Source: an uncultured Prevotella sp.
GTDB taxonomy: Bacteria > Bacteroidota > Bacteroidia > Bacteroidales > Bacteroidaceae
Length of the DNA stretch: 64,000 nucleotides
Assembly: GCA_934272845.1 (NCBI GenBank)
Contig: CAKQSF010000006.1
Location: 1-64,000 of the forward strand
Reading direction: 5' to 3'
The position numbers were made by a program, and so were the translations under genes. Numbering within the stretch: the stretch's first letter is position 1; each line of letters starts with the position of its first letter. This document shows positions 25,973-34,688 of the stretch, piece by piece. The notes under the pieces are model-generated. The model was not told the DNA's origin. It saw only the letters and a list, made by a program, of their open reading frames with translations, and ran no database searches.

Positions 25973-26111
25973 CTAGAAGAACTAGAAAGACTAGAAGAAC
26001 TAGAAAGACTAGAGAAACTAGAAAAACTAGAAAGACTAGAAAGACTAGAAAGACTAGAAAAACTAGAAAAACTAGAAAGACTAGAGAAACTAGAAAAACC
26101 AGAAAGACTAG
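25973..26111 (+). repeat. CTAG nonamer array 2
   Basis: About 15 units of CTAGAAAGA or CTAGAAGAA with a 9-bp period. It begins 7 nt after the infB stop and precedes the bidirectional terminator at 26132. Here the array is not upstream of any start codon, because the next gene is convergent. Confidence 0.9.
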
Positions 26112-26131
26112 CCCTCCCATTAGATAATAGC

Positions 26132-26165
26132 AAAAGCGGCAGAGGAAAATTCCTCTGCCGCTTTT
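26132..26165. terminator. Bidirectional terminator between infB and the permease operon
   Basis: A perfect 16-bp stem AAAAGCGGCAGAGGAA / TTCCTCTGCCGCTTTT (26132-26147 and 26150-26165) with A and T tracts on both sides. Confidence 0.92.
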
Positions 26166-26195
26166 ATTTTATATCACTCAAACACCTTGCCACGC

Positions 26196-27488
26196 TTACT
26201 CAAACATCTTGCCACGCTTACGCCTCTCATATTCTTTCCTAAAATCTGATGCGAAGTTAAACACTGCGTAAGTTATAACGCCCACAACTATACCATCACT
26301 TATGCTGCACATAATGGCCATCACTAGTATTGTCAGTACAGAAGGAATGGCTTCTACAGGATCAGTGAAATTAATGTGTTTTATAGCCGATAACATCTGT
26401 ACACTTACCACAAGTAATATTCCACCCGTGACACACGTAGGAATGGCGAGGAACAATGGCGAAAAGAACAACGACACAAGAAAACACATAGCCGTTACCA
26501 ATGACGTGACTCCTGTTCTACCGCCTTCTGCTGCACCTGCTGCACTCTCCAAATACGTTGTACAGGTAGTAGTGCCCATAATACCGCTAAGTAAAGACGA
26601 AGCAGCGTCTGCCTGAAGTATTCGCGTCATACCATTAATCCTGCCGTTAGCCCTAACTACCGTAGACATATTACCAAGAACACCAAGAACAGTACCAATG
26701 GTATCAAATAAATCAAGAAAAAGAATTGATATCACACATACCAACATATCTACAGAGAATATTTCATCGCTCCACTCCATTTGGCAAAATAGCGGTGCTG
26801 GTGAGTCAGGTAATAGTGCTACCTCACGAAACTGTGTCAGTCCCATAGGAACACCAATAATCGTTGCCGTTATAAGACTATAGAAAATAGCGCCTCGCAC
26901 CTTGTTTATTATAAGCACTCCAGCAATGAGCACCGTGATTGATAACAACTGCTTATCTGGATCCGTAAACACACTGGCAAGGGATATTATGGCTGTTGTA
27001 TCAACAGAGACGCCTGCGTTCTTTAAACCTAGTGATGCCAAGAAGAAACTAACTCCTACTCCTATACCACTTCGTAACGATAGTGGTATGCACTCTATTA
27101 TTATAGAGCGCAATCCCGTCATCGTAAGGATAGTAAACAGCATTCCCTCTAAAAATACCGCAGTCAAGGCGAAATGCCAAGAATAACCCATCGTGGAGCA
27201 TACCGTACCGCTTATAAAGAACAATAGTCCCACACCTGGTGCTACGGCAAGCGGCTTTCTTGCATAAAAAGCCATCAACAGAGTTCCTATGGCACTTACT
27301 AACGCTGTTGCAGTAAAAAGCGCCTGCGCAGGAAATGGGTCATCCTCACCACCTATCCCACTGAATGAAGCCGGAGCAAGAGCAAGGATATAAGCCATAA
27401 CGATAAAGGTACTGAAACCAGCATATATCTCCGTAGGCAGCGAATGAACTGCCTTTCTGTAACCTAACATTTTAAGTAGTCTGTCCAT
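26196..27488 (-). CDS. NCS2 family purine permease (AzgA/PbuG-like)
   Basis: The protein is 430 aa with about 12-14 membrane segments. The N-terminus TEIYAGFSTFIVMAYILALAP and the substrate-site segment APGVGLLFF match the hypoxanthine/guanine/adenine permease branch. A later LFDTIGTVLGVLGN and the end ISDGIVVGVITYAVFNFASDF agree. Usual members have APGMGLNAFF at the site; here the Met and Asn are replaced, so specificity may differ. It is the third gene of an operon and overlaps the previous permease by 17 nt. Confidence 0.92.
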   Translation of the reverse strand: MDRLLKMLGYRKAVHSLPTEIYAGFSTFIVMAYILALAPASFSGIGGEDDPFPAQALFTATALVSAIGTLLMAFYARKPLAVAPGVGLLFFISGTVCSTMGYSWHFALTAVFLEGMLFTILTMTGLRSIIIECIPLSLRSGIGVGVSFFLASLGLKNAGVSVDTTAIISLASVFTDPDKQLLSITVLIAGVLIINKVRGAIFYSLITATIIGVPMGLTQFREVALLPDSPAPLFCQMEWSDEIFSVDMLVCVISILFLDLFDTIGTVLGVLGNMSTVVRANGRINGMTRILQADAASSLLSGIMGTTTCTTYLESAAGAAEGGRTGVTSLVTAMCFLVSLFFSPLFLAIPTCVTGGILLVVSVQMLSAIKHINFTDPVEAIPSVLTILVMAIMCSISDGIVVGVITYAVFNFASDFRKEYERRKRGKMFE

Positions 27489-28773
27489 CTTTCCGCTCTT
27501 TTTTCTCAGGTATTATAATATTCAACAATACTCCAACAGCCCATGCCACAACAAGCGACGAGAGATCCACGCCCATTACATCGATATTGCCACTGTGGTA
27601 GAACTTTATATAGACCGTTATTCCTAACACTGCTAACACTATAAGAACGGAGCGCAGAGTCAGTGTTTTCTTTCCTTTAGCATACAACGTACGGATTCCT
27701 ACCCATATCACCATGCAATACATCACCTGCGTTATGCCCCCTATCGCAGCAATAGGTATCACCCCTATCATGGCTGAGAGTTTCGGAGAAAAGGACAACA
27801 ATATCATCATTATGGCGCATAACCTCAATAGCCACGGGTCACAGATTCTATTAAGTGACAGCAACCCTGTTGTCTGCGTATAGGCTGTTGATGGTGGTGC
27901 TCCAAACACTGCGCCTAGTGTAGTTCCTAATCCATTTGCACTCAGCGTACGAGGCAGTCCCACGGTTTTCATATAATCAATTCCTACTGTGCGCGATACC
28001 GCCAACACGTCTGTGATATGCTCTGCCACCGTAATGAAAGCGAAGGGCAACGACGTCATTATCGCCAGCCTCAGCATCTCTGGATCATAATCCTCCAGTA
28101 TGCCAAAGGCTATGTTCTTACGTGTAAATGGCTGATGTATCCACTCGGCTTCCACCACCCTACTGATGTCTATGCCATCTATTAAAGCCACATACACCAC
28201 TGCTATCACTACGCTAAGGTTTATCGACATTAAACCTATAACGCCCCTTGAGAGCACCATTGCCCCTATCAGTACCGCAATGGTTATAACGCCTACTAAT
28301 GGCGACACACTGATATTGGCGGTTGATGAGAACAACATGTCTATTCCCAACGCCACAATAAATGATCCTGTTACTACTGGTGGGAATATTCTCTTTATGG
28401 CTACATTGCTTACTCTACGCAACAGTTGCGCCACTATAACACACACAATGCCTATTATAAACACTCCAAAACTCACGTAACTTAACGCCATGTCTTCTGA
28501 CATTCCTCGAGCAACGCACGACTGGCGTATGAACACCATGCCTGCAAGCATAGTAAAGGAACTGCCATAATAAAGCGGCATCTTGCCACGGGTAAAAAAA
28601 TGGAACACTAACGTTGCTACGCCAGAGAAAAATAATGCCACAGAGACAGAGAGACCAGTCACTATGGGCACGAAGACTGTTCCTGCAAAGACTGCCAAAA
28701 GGTGCTGGAACGCCAAACCTGTCTGCAACAAGGGCGACATTCCCTTTACCTTATGTATCATACCGCTACTCAT
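27472..28773 (-). CDS. NCS2 family uracil/xanthine permease (UraA/PbuX-like)
   Basis: The protein is 433 aa with about 14 membrane segments. Near the N-terminus are the family hallmarks [22 protein letters not shown] and [13 protein letters not shown]. In the middle is [22 protein letters not shown] (the conserved Glu of the substrate site in AEH), and then [25 protein letters not shown]. It imports uracil or xanthine with protons. Its start overlaps the upstream kinase-like gene by 4 nt (ATGA), and its end overlaps the next permease, so the three are tightly coupled. Confidence 0.94.
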   Translation of the reverse strand: MSSGMIHKVKGMSPLLQTGLAFQHLLAVFAGTVFVPIVTGLSVSVALFFSGVATLVFHFFTRGKMPLYYGSSFTMLAGMVFIRQSCVARGMSEDMALSYVSFGVFIIGIVCVIVAQLLRRVSNVAIKRIFPPVVTGSFIVALGIDMLFSSTANISVSPLVGVITIAVLIGAMVLSRGVIGLMSINLSVVIAVVYVALIDGIDISRVVEAEWIHQPFTRKNIAFGILEDYDPEMLRLAIMTSLPFAFITVAEHITDVLAVSRTVGIDYMKTVGLPRTLSANGLGTTLGAVFGAPPSTAYTQTTGLLSLNRICDPWLLRLCAIMMILLSFSPKLSAMIGVIPIAAIGGITQVMYCMVIWVGIRTLYAKGKKTLTLRSVLIVLAVLGITVYIKFYHSGNIDVMGVDLSSLVVAWAVGVLLNIIIPEKKERKDGQTT

Positions 28774-29321
28774 AACTCCTCCTTTTTCACTTTCAGCACT
28801 GATTCCATATCTGAGAGTGTTTCCATCTTGTCCAGTTTCTCCGCTACCTCAGTAATGTTCTCCACCACACTCGTTAACTGTTGGCAGCCTTCAAATACAT
28901 ACTTCATCATCTCATTACGCGATGCATCGTCCAGTTCCATAGTGTCATCTGCAAGCAGTTGCGCAAAACCAAACATCTGATGGAGCGGTGTACGTATCTC
29001 GTGCGACATATTGTCGATAAACACTGACTTCACCTTCGAAGCATGCTCTGCAATAGCCCTTGCCTCATCCAGTTCCTTATTTGAGCGCATCAGGGCATTA
29101 TTCTTACGTTGCAACAACATAAGATGCTTCCTGTTGCGTTCCCTTATGCCCCACATGAAGAATATCATGATAACACATATCACAATGAGCGATGAAAGGA
29201 AGTTGACATTGCTACGTATGCGCAACAAGTCATTCTCTGCCTGCAGTTCCGCCACCGTCTTTGCTGTGGCACGCACTACATACAGAAATGAGATTATTAT
29301 AGTTATGAGGTAGTTTCTCAT
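28770..29321 (-). CDS. Histidine-kinase-like membrane protein with HisKA domain but no ATPase domain
   Basis: The chosen start gives 183 aa. One hydrophobic segment lies at about 3-18 (possible signal) and a membrane segment at about 42-58. A coiled coil follows (about 60-95), then a HisKA dimerisation domain with the phospho-acceptor H107 in [13 protein letters not shown], and a second helix ending at about 165. The N, G1 and G2 boxes of the HATPase domain are absent; the frame stops after [12 protein letters not shown] and goes straight into the permease ATG (4-nt overlap). The start at 29321 is set by the promoter box at 29366-29373. It could be a phosphotransfer protein or the N-terminal piece of a broken kinase. 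Confidence 0.82.
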   Translation of the reverse strand: MRNYLITIIISFLYVVRATAKTVAELQAENDLLRIRSNVNFLSSLIVICVIMIFFMWGIRERNRKHLMLLQRKNNALMRSNKELDEARAIAEHASKVKSVFIDNMSHEIRTPLHQMFGFAQLLADDTMELDDASRNEMMKYVFEGCQQLTSVVENITEVAEKLDKMETLSDMESVLKVKKEEL

Positions 29322-29365
29322 TGAGAGATATTGTATTGTGACAATTAGGTAAATAACATCTGTTG

Positions 29366-29373
29366 CAAATTTA
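29366..29373 (-). promoter_or_regulatory. -7 promoter box of the HisKA-permease operon
   Basis: TAAATTTG on the minus strand, 45 nt upstream of the ATG at 29321. Upstream are two copies of a T-run followed by GAAAAC (about 29380-29422). Confidence 0.5.
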
Positions 29374-29504
29374 CTGTTTTTTTTTTGAAAACGACATTTT
29401 TCCCTCTCTTTTTTTTGAAAACAATACATTATTTTCCACACATAGAGGGGAGCCCTCTATGAGAGGGTGCAAATTGTGTTGTTATCGCTATCTTATCCAA
29501 AAGT

Positions 29505-29541
29505 AATTAGCACCAAATTACAATGTAATTTGGTGCTAATT
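29505..29541. repeat. 37-bp near-perfect palindrome
   Basis: Arms AATTAGCACCAAATTACA (29505-29522) and TGTAATTTGGTGCTAATT (29524-29541) have a single-base centre. It lies after dsbD and before the permease-operon promoter. There is no T run, so it is not a clear terminator. The arm GCACCAAATTACA recurs at 40484-40496. Confidence 0.85.
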
Positions 29542-29594
29542 GCAACACTCTAATTTACTGTTTACTACAAAGTGTTTTCTCTTCTTCCTCTAAA

Positions 29595-31511
29595 TCACAT
29601 TGGTAATAACCACTTCAGGAAGTTCTCCACACTCTCATCGTAGGCGTAACTGCCCGTCAGCGGAACGCCCTCAGCGTCTACTATGACATAGAACGGTTGC
29701 GCTGCACTGCCAAATTTATGTGTTTCTAGCAGTGCCCATTTGTCTCCAACGGTGCGGAGCGTCTTTCCTTCAACATGAAGTTGCTCTGGTAATGGAGTGC
29801 GGTCGTCCACATACAACTGCACCACTATATAGTCACGCTGCAAACGTTCCTGCACTCTCTGGTCGGTAAACACCGCTGCCTCCATCTTGCGACAGTTCAC
29901 ACAGCCATAGCCGGTGAAGTCTACAAAGACGGGTTTGCCGCTACGGGCTGACTCCTTCAACGCCTCATCATAGTCATACAACACCTTGTGCTCTGCATTC
30001 TCCATCGGTGGCAAGAAGGCAGAAACGAGCGTGCACGGTGCTCCCCACAGACCAGGAACAAGGTATGCCGCTATTACATAACACACCACAGCCACCTTTT
30101 GGCGCAGCAATGGGTTGAGACGACGACGCTGCCAGTCTACACTATGATACACGCCACAGGCAAGGGCGAGTACTATCCATATTATAAGGAACGTGGTACG
30201 CGATAGCAAGTGCCACCCATACGCCATGTCTGCCACGCTGAGGAACTTCAACGCGAAGGCTATCTCAAGGAAGCCCAGTGTTACCTTTACCCTCGTCATC
30301 CAGGTTCCCGACTTCGGCATACGCTTCAGCCACTGCGGAAACAGTGCGAAGAGCGTAAACGGCAGAGCCAAGGCAAGGGCGAAGCCCATCATGCCTACTA
30401 TCGGTGTGAGCAATGCCGTTATGCCTCCACCGCCTGATGTTGCCGACGCTATCTGCACGAGCAGCAAGCCCATCACTGGTGCGGTACACGAGAAACTGAC
30501 CACTACCATGGTCAACGCCATGAGGAATATGCTCACTATGCCTGTAGTCTTACCACTCTGCTCATCAAGGGCGTTGGCCCAAGAGGAAGGCAGACGCAGT
30601 TCAAAAAGACCAAGAAGCGACACGCCGAAGAGTATCAGCACAAGGGCACAGACGATATTAAAGACTGCGTTTGTCGACAATTGGTTTAGGGCATTAGCAC
30701 CGAAGAATACGGTGAGGACTATGCCGAGCGTCACAAATATCACTACTATGCTGGCCCCATAAAGCAATGCACTGCTTACGTTGCCACCTTTCTTACCCTG
30801 CTTCTCACCTTGTCGCATAAAGAACGACACCGTAAGCGGTATCATAGGCCACACACAGGGGGTGAGAATGGCAAGAAGTCCACCGCCGAAGGCAAGGAGA
30901 AAAAGCGTGAGCAGTCCCATGGCGGCAGCATCGTCTGCACTGTCCACACCGCCATCGGCATTTTTCTCATACGCCTTCAGTTCGCTTATCACGGGCTTCC
31001 ATGCCTTTGTGGCAAGGAAATCAGGAGTCTTCACCACCGCTATGGTACTCTTCACACTATCCGCCACTACAGCCTCTGTGGGCAAAGCCTCAGCGTTTGC
31101 CTCTTCCTGGCACTCTTCTTTTGCCGCTACCACCGTGCCATGGTGTGAGAACTCCACCGTCTGCGGTGCGAGGCATGACCTATCCGTACATGCCATATAC
31201 TGCAGGTAACCACTTAGACGATATTCTTTACCTTTTACAGAAAACTGCTGCTCATAGGTCACCACGGTGCTACCATCACCTGATGCCGACTCCTTCTGCG
31301 TTTCCTTCAAGCCCCCCTGCGGCGTTATGCCCTCCGTCTGCTCAAGGTGCAGACTGCGGTCGCTGATGTGCCAGCCGACATCGAGAGTACCCGTAACGGT
31401 AAGCAGAAGTTCATTAGGCCTGGGTTCACTTACCTTCCACGTAAAATTGGTCTGTCCCGAAACTACAAGGCAGAGCGTGCTAAATAGCAATGTTATAATA
31501 GTTTTTGTCAT
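29595..31511 (-). CDS. dsbD: Thiol:disulfide interchange protein DsbD
   Basis: The protein is 638 aa with signal peptide 1-19. An N-terminal DsbD-alpha-type beta domain carries the Cys pair in MACTDRSCLAP (about 107-117). A central membrane domain of eight segments follows, with LAILTPCVWPMIPLTV and SFSCTAPVMGLLL carrying the buried cysteines. The C-terminal thioredoxin domain has YGCVNCRKMEA. Electrons pass from cytoplasmic thioredoxin through the membrane to periplasmic disulfide isomerases and reductases. It has its own promoter box at 31541-31548, divergent from topA. Confidence 0.95.
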   Translation of the reverse strand: MTKTIITLLFSTLCLVVSGQTNFTWKVSEPRPNELLLTVTGTLDVGWHISDRSLHLEQTEGITPQGGLKETQKESASGDGSTVVTYEQQFSVKGKEYRLSGYLQYMACTDRSCLAPQTVEFSHHGTVVAAKEECQEEANAEALPTEAVVADSVKSTIAVVKTPDFLATKAWKPVISELKAYEKNADGGVDSADDAAAMGLLTLFLLAFGGGLLAILTPCVWPMIPLTVSFFMRQGEKQGKKGGNVSSALLYGASIVVIFVTLGIVLTVFFGANALNQLSTNAVFNIVCALVLILFGVSLLGLFELRLPSSWANALDEQSGKTTGIVSIFLMALTMVVVSFSCTAPVMGLLLVQIASATSGGGGITALLTPIVGMMGFALALALPFTLFALFPQWLKRMPKSGTWMTRVKVTLGFLEIAFALKFLSVADMAYGWHLLSRTTFLIIWIVLALACGVYHSVDWQRRRLNPLLRQKVAVVCYVIAAYLVPGLWGAPCTLVSAFLPPMENAEHKVLYDYDEALKESARSGKPVFVDFTGYGCVNCRKMEAAVFTDQRVQERLQRDYIVVQLYVDDRTPLPEQLHVEGKTLRTVGDKWALLETHKFGSAAQPFYVIVDAEGVPLTGSYAYDESVENFLKWLLPM

Positions 31512-31540
31512 ATTCCTTTCATCAACTTATAATGTGTTTG

Positions 31541-31548
31541 CAAAATTA
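31541..31548 (-). promoter_or_regulatory. -7 promoter box for dsbD
   Basis: TAATTTTG on the minus strand, 30 nt upstream of the ATG at 31511. Confidence 0.65.
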
Positions 31549-31635
31549 CGCTTTTTATTTGAAGTCAACCATAAGTCTTTTTGTTAAAAAAAACAAAATG
31601 ATACCTATATAATAAGGTGCAAAGAAATTTATTTG

Positions 31636-31643
31636 TACTTTTG
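31636..31643 (+). promoter_or_regulatory. -7 promoter box for topA
   Basis: TACTTTTG, 32 nt upstream of the ATG at 31676. Confidence 0.7.
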
Positions 31644-31675
31644 CACCGAAAATAAAAAACATAGACTTACATAAC

Positions 31676-33967
31676 ATGCAAGACAACTTAGTTATCGTAG
31701 AGAGCCCTGCCAAGGCAAAGACCATTGAGAAGTTCCTTGGCAAAGACTATAAAGTAATGTCAAGTTACGGCCATATCCGTGACCTGAAAAAGAAGGAAAT
31801 AAGCATTGATATGAAGACGCTCGAACCGGAATATGAGATTCCGGAGGAGAAGCGCAAACTCGTTGCAGAACTGAAGAGCAACGCGAAAAAAGCCAAAAAG
31901 GTATGGCTTGCATCCGATGAAGACCGCGAGGGAGAGGCCATCTCATGGCACCTTTGTGAGGTATTGGGACTGGATGAGAAGAACACTAACCGCATAGTGT
32001 TCCACGAAATAACGAAGAACGCCATTCTGAAGGCTATTGAAAACCCACGCCACTTGGACATGAACCTTGCCAATGCGCAGCAGGCACGACGCATGCTCGA
32101 CCGCCTTGTGGGCTTCAACCTCTCGCCTGTACTGTGGCGTAAGGTTAAACCTTCGCTCTCTGCCGGTCGTGTGCAGTCAGTGGCAGTACGCCTCATAGTT
32201 GAGAGGGAGAGGGAGATTCACGCCTTTAAGAGTGAGCCTTACTTCCGCGTTACGGCTATATTCAACACGCATGGCAGCGACATCAAGGCAGAACTGGACC
32301 GCCGTTTTTCTACTCACGAGGAGGCTCTCGCCTTCCTTGAGAAATGTAAAGACGCTGAATTTACCATCACCAGCATACAGAAGAAACCACTGCACCGCAC
32401 TCCAGCACCTCCGTTCACTACCTCTACACTGCAACAGGAGGCTGCACGTAAACTCGGCTTCACCGTGGCACAGACCATGATGGTGGCGCAGAGACTATAC
32501 GAGAGCGGTTATATCACCTACATGCGTACCGACTCTGTAAACCTTTCTTCACTATGCATAGGCACTGCGAAAGAGGCGGTAACAACACTCTATGGCGAGA
32601 AATACAGCAAGTCACGCAACTATACCACCCACTCTAAGGGTGCTCAGGAGGCACACGAGGCTATACGTCCTACCTACATGGACAAGCAGGAGATTGAAGG
32701 CTCACAGCAGGAACGCAGACTCTATGACCTGATATGGAAACGCACTGCCGCTACACAGATGGCTGATGCTGAACTGGAGAAAACGGTTGTGGAGATAAAG
32801 GTATCAGGAGCAGAAGAGATGTTCGTGGCTACGGGTGAGGTTATCACCTTCGATGGTTTCCTGAAGGTATACCGCGAGAGCGATGGCGACAACGACAACG
32901 ACAACGAGAAGAACGCTGACAGCGGCATGATGCCAGCAACGATGGCTGAGGGCGACACACTGACACGCAAGGAGGTGACTGCCACTGAGCGTTACTCACA
33001 GGGACCTCTGAGATACACGGAAGCCTCTCTCGTACACAAAATGGAAGAGTTGGGCATAGGAAGACCATCTACCTACGCACCTACCATTTCTACCATACAG
33101 CAACGTGAATACGTGACTAAGGGCGACAAGAAAGGCGTGGAGCGAGAATATACCATCGATACCTTAGGCGCCAAGGGCATTACGACAAAGACGAAGACCG
33201 AAATGGCGGGAAGCGAGAAGGGGAAACTCCTGCCTACCGACATAGGAACGGTGGTTAACGACTTCCTGATGGAGTTCTTCCCTAGCATCATGGACTATAA
33301 CTTCACGGCTAATGTGGAAAAGAAGTTTGATGCCATTGCCGAGGGACAGGAGGACTGGCACGAGATGCTCAGCGACTTCTACAAGGACTTTGAACCTACG
33401 GTGGAGAAGACCATCAAGTCTCGCAGCGAGCACAAAGCAGGCGAACGCATACTGGGCAACGAACCTAAAACGGGTAAACCTGTATCGGTTAAGATTGGCA
33501 GATACGGTCCGGTGGTACAGATAGGCACCGCTGACGACGAGGAGAAGCCTCGCTTCGCACAGTTGCCTAAGGAGTATTCTATTGAGACTATCACCTTGGA
33601 GGAGGCGTTAGAGTTGTTCCGTCTGCCACGCACCGTAGGACAGTTTGAGGGCACTGACGTGGTTATTGGCGCTGGACGCTTTGGCCCTTACGTACTCCAC
33701 AACAAGAAGTATGTCTCTATACCTAAGGACATGAACCCGCTGACCATAACGCTCGACGAGGCTACCACGCTCATTACCGACAACCGTAAGGCTGAGCAGA
33801 AGCGTCACATCAAAACGTTTGAGGAAGACGCTAAACTCGAAGTGATGAACGGTCGCTACGGTCCTTACATCGCATACGATGGCAAGAACTACCGCCTCCC
33901 TAAGCAACTGCACGAGAAAGCGGCTGAACTGACATACGAACAGTGCATGGAAATAATAAAAAATTAA
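31676..33967 (+). CDS. topA: DNA topoisomerase I
   Basis: The protein is 763 aa. An N-terminal Toprim domain (VIVESPAKAKTIEKFLG, then the acidic DEDREGEAISWHL). The type IA core has the active-site tyrosine at about residue 282 in YITYMRTDS, plus SLVHKMEELGIGRPSTYAP. The C-terminal part holds three beta repeats of the GRYGP-x-V/Y type (IGRYGPVVQIG, AGRFGPYVLHNKK, NGRYGPYIAYDGKNY) instead of the CxxC zinc fingers of the E. coli enzyme. It relaxes negative supercoils. The tail ends in a MITE-like inverted repeat. Confidence 0.97.
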   Translation: MQDNLVIVESPAKAKTIEKFLGKDYKVMSSYGHIRDLKKKEISIDMKTLEPEYEIPEEKRKLVAELKSNAKKAKKVWLASDEDREGEAISWHLCEVLGLDEKNTNRIVFHEITKNAILKAIENPRHLDMNLANAQQARRMLDRLVGFNLSPVLWRKVKPSLSAGRVQSVAVRLIVEREREIHAFKSEPYFRVTAIFNTHGSDIKAELDRRFSTHEEALAFLEKCKDAEFTITSIQKKPLHRTPAPPFTTSTLQQEAARKLGFTVAQTMMVAQRLYESGYITYMRTDSVNLSSLCIGTAKEAVTTLYGEKYSKSRNYTTHSKGAQEAHEAIRPTYMDKQEIEGSQQERRLYDLIWKRTAATQMADAELEKTVVEIKVSGAEEMFVATGEVITFDGFLKVYRESDGDNDNDNEKNADSGMMPATMAEGDTLTRKEVTATERYSQGPLRYTEASLVHKMEELGIGRPSTYAPTISTIQQREYVTKGDKKGVEREYTIDTLGAKGITTKTKTEMAGSEKGKLLPTDIGTVVNDFLMEFFPSIMDYNFTANVEKKFDAIAEGQEDWHEMLSDFYKDFEPTVEKTIKSRSEHKAGERILGNEPKTGKPVSVKIGRYGPVVQIGTADDEEKPRFAQLPKEYSIETITLEEALELFRLPRTVGQFEGTDVVIGAGRFGPYVLHNKKYVSIPKDMNPLTITLDEATTLITDNRKAEQKRHIKTFEEDAKLEVMNGRYGPYIAYDGKNYRLPKQLHEKAAELTYEQCMEIIKN

Positions 33968-34095
33968 TAATTAAGAATTAAAAATTAAAAATTATGATTA
34001 CCTTCAAAAGTTGACAATAAATGAACGCGAAAGCAATCTTTATTTAATATTTAAAAATAGTAATCATAATTTTTAATTCTTAATTATTAATTTTT
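33962..34095. repeat. AT-rich inverted repeat (MITE-like) between topA and aroK
   Basis: The left arm (about 33962-34000) begins AATTAATAATTAAGAATTAA and ends in ATTATGATTA. The right arm (about 34062-34095) is its reverse complement apart from a 7-nt insertion in the left. The central ~60 nt is non-coding. The left arm overlaps the last codons of topA. Confidence 0.75.
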
Positions 34096-34108
34096 AATTT
34101 AAGCAAGG

Positions 34109-34642
34109 ATGAAAAGAATTATTCTTATAGGTTACATGGGAGCCGGCAAAACGACAGTTGGCAAGGCTCTCGCTCACGAGTTAGAACTGCCTTTCTATGA
34201 CCTCGACTGGTACATTGAGACACGTATGCACTGCAAGGTGAAGGATATCTTCGACGAGAAAGGAGAGGAAGGCTTCAGAAAGATAGAGCGTAACATGCTG
34301 CACGAGGTGGCAGAGTTTGAGAACGTCGTTATCAGTTGCGGCGGTGGCACACCGTGTTTCTTCGACAACATGGAATATATGAACGGGCAGGGCACCGTGG
34401 TTTACCTCAAGTGCTCACCAGAAGTACTCTTCAAACATCTCAAAATGGGCAAGGGGGTAAGACCGCTATTGCTCGGAAAGAACGACGATGAACTCATGGA
34501 GTTCATTAAGGAACAACTGCAAAAACGTGAGGAATACTACATGAAGGCCAACAATATTGTTGACGTAACACTCATGGAAAGCCCTGACAAGATAGCCTTA
34601 ACGGTAGAGAAAGTAAAAGCATTAGTCAATAACGAGGAGTAA
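34109..34642 (+). CDS. aroK: Shikimate kinase
   Basis: The protein is 177 aa. P-loop GYMGAGKTTVGKALA lies at 8-22. The substrate Asp and Arg are in YDLDWYIETRMHCKVKDIF, with FRKIERNML and the Gly-rich substrate loop SCGGGTPCF. It phosphorylates shikimate at O3 in aromatic amino acid synthesis. It stands between topA and speA on the same strand, with a 46-nt gap to speA, so it may be co-transcribed with it. Confidence 0.96.
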   Translation: MKRIILIGYMGAGKTTVGKALAHELELPFYDLDWYIETRMHCKVKDIFDEKGEEGFRKIERNMLHEVAEFENVVISCGGGTPCFFDNMEYMNGQGTVVYLKCSPEVLFKHLKMGKGVRPLLLGKNDDELMEFIKEQLQKREEYYMKANNIVDVTLMESPDKIALTVEKVKALVNNEE

Positions 34643-34688
34643 AAGGAATAGGAATAACGCACACACGCAATAAAACTTAATACCACAG

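Noticed and set aside
25909..26133. Minus-strand open frame of Ser/Phe/Leu repeats across CTAG array 2
   Set aside because: The three-residue periodicity is forced by the 9-bp DNA repeat. It overlaps the infB 3' end and has no promoter. The same holds for the Gly/Arg/Thr-repeat frames across array 3 (46519-46824).
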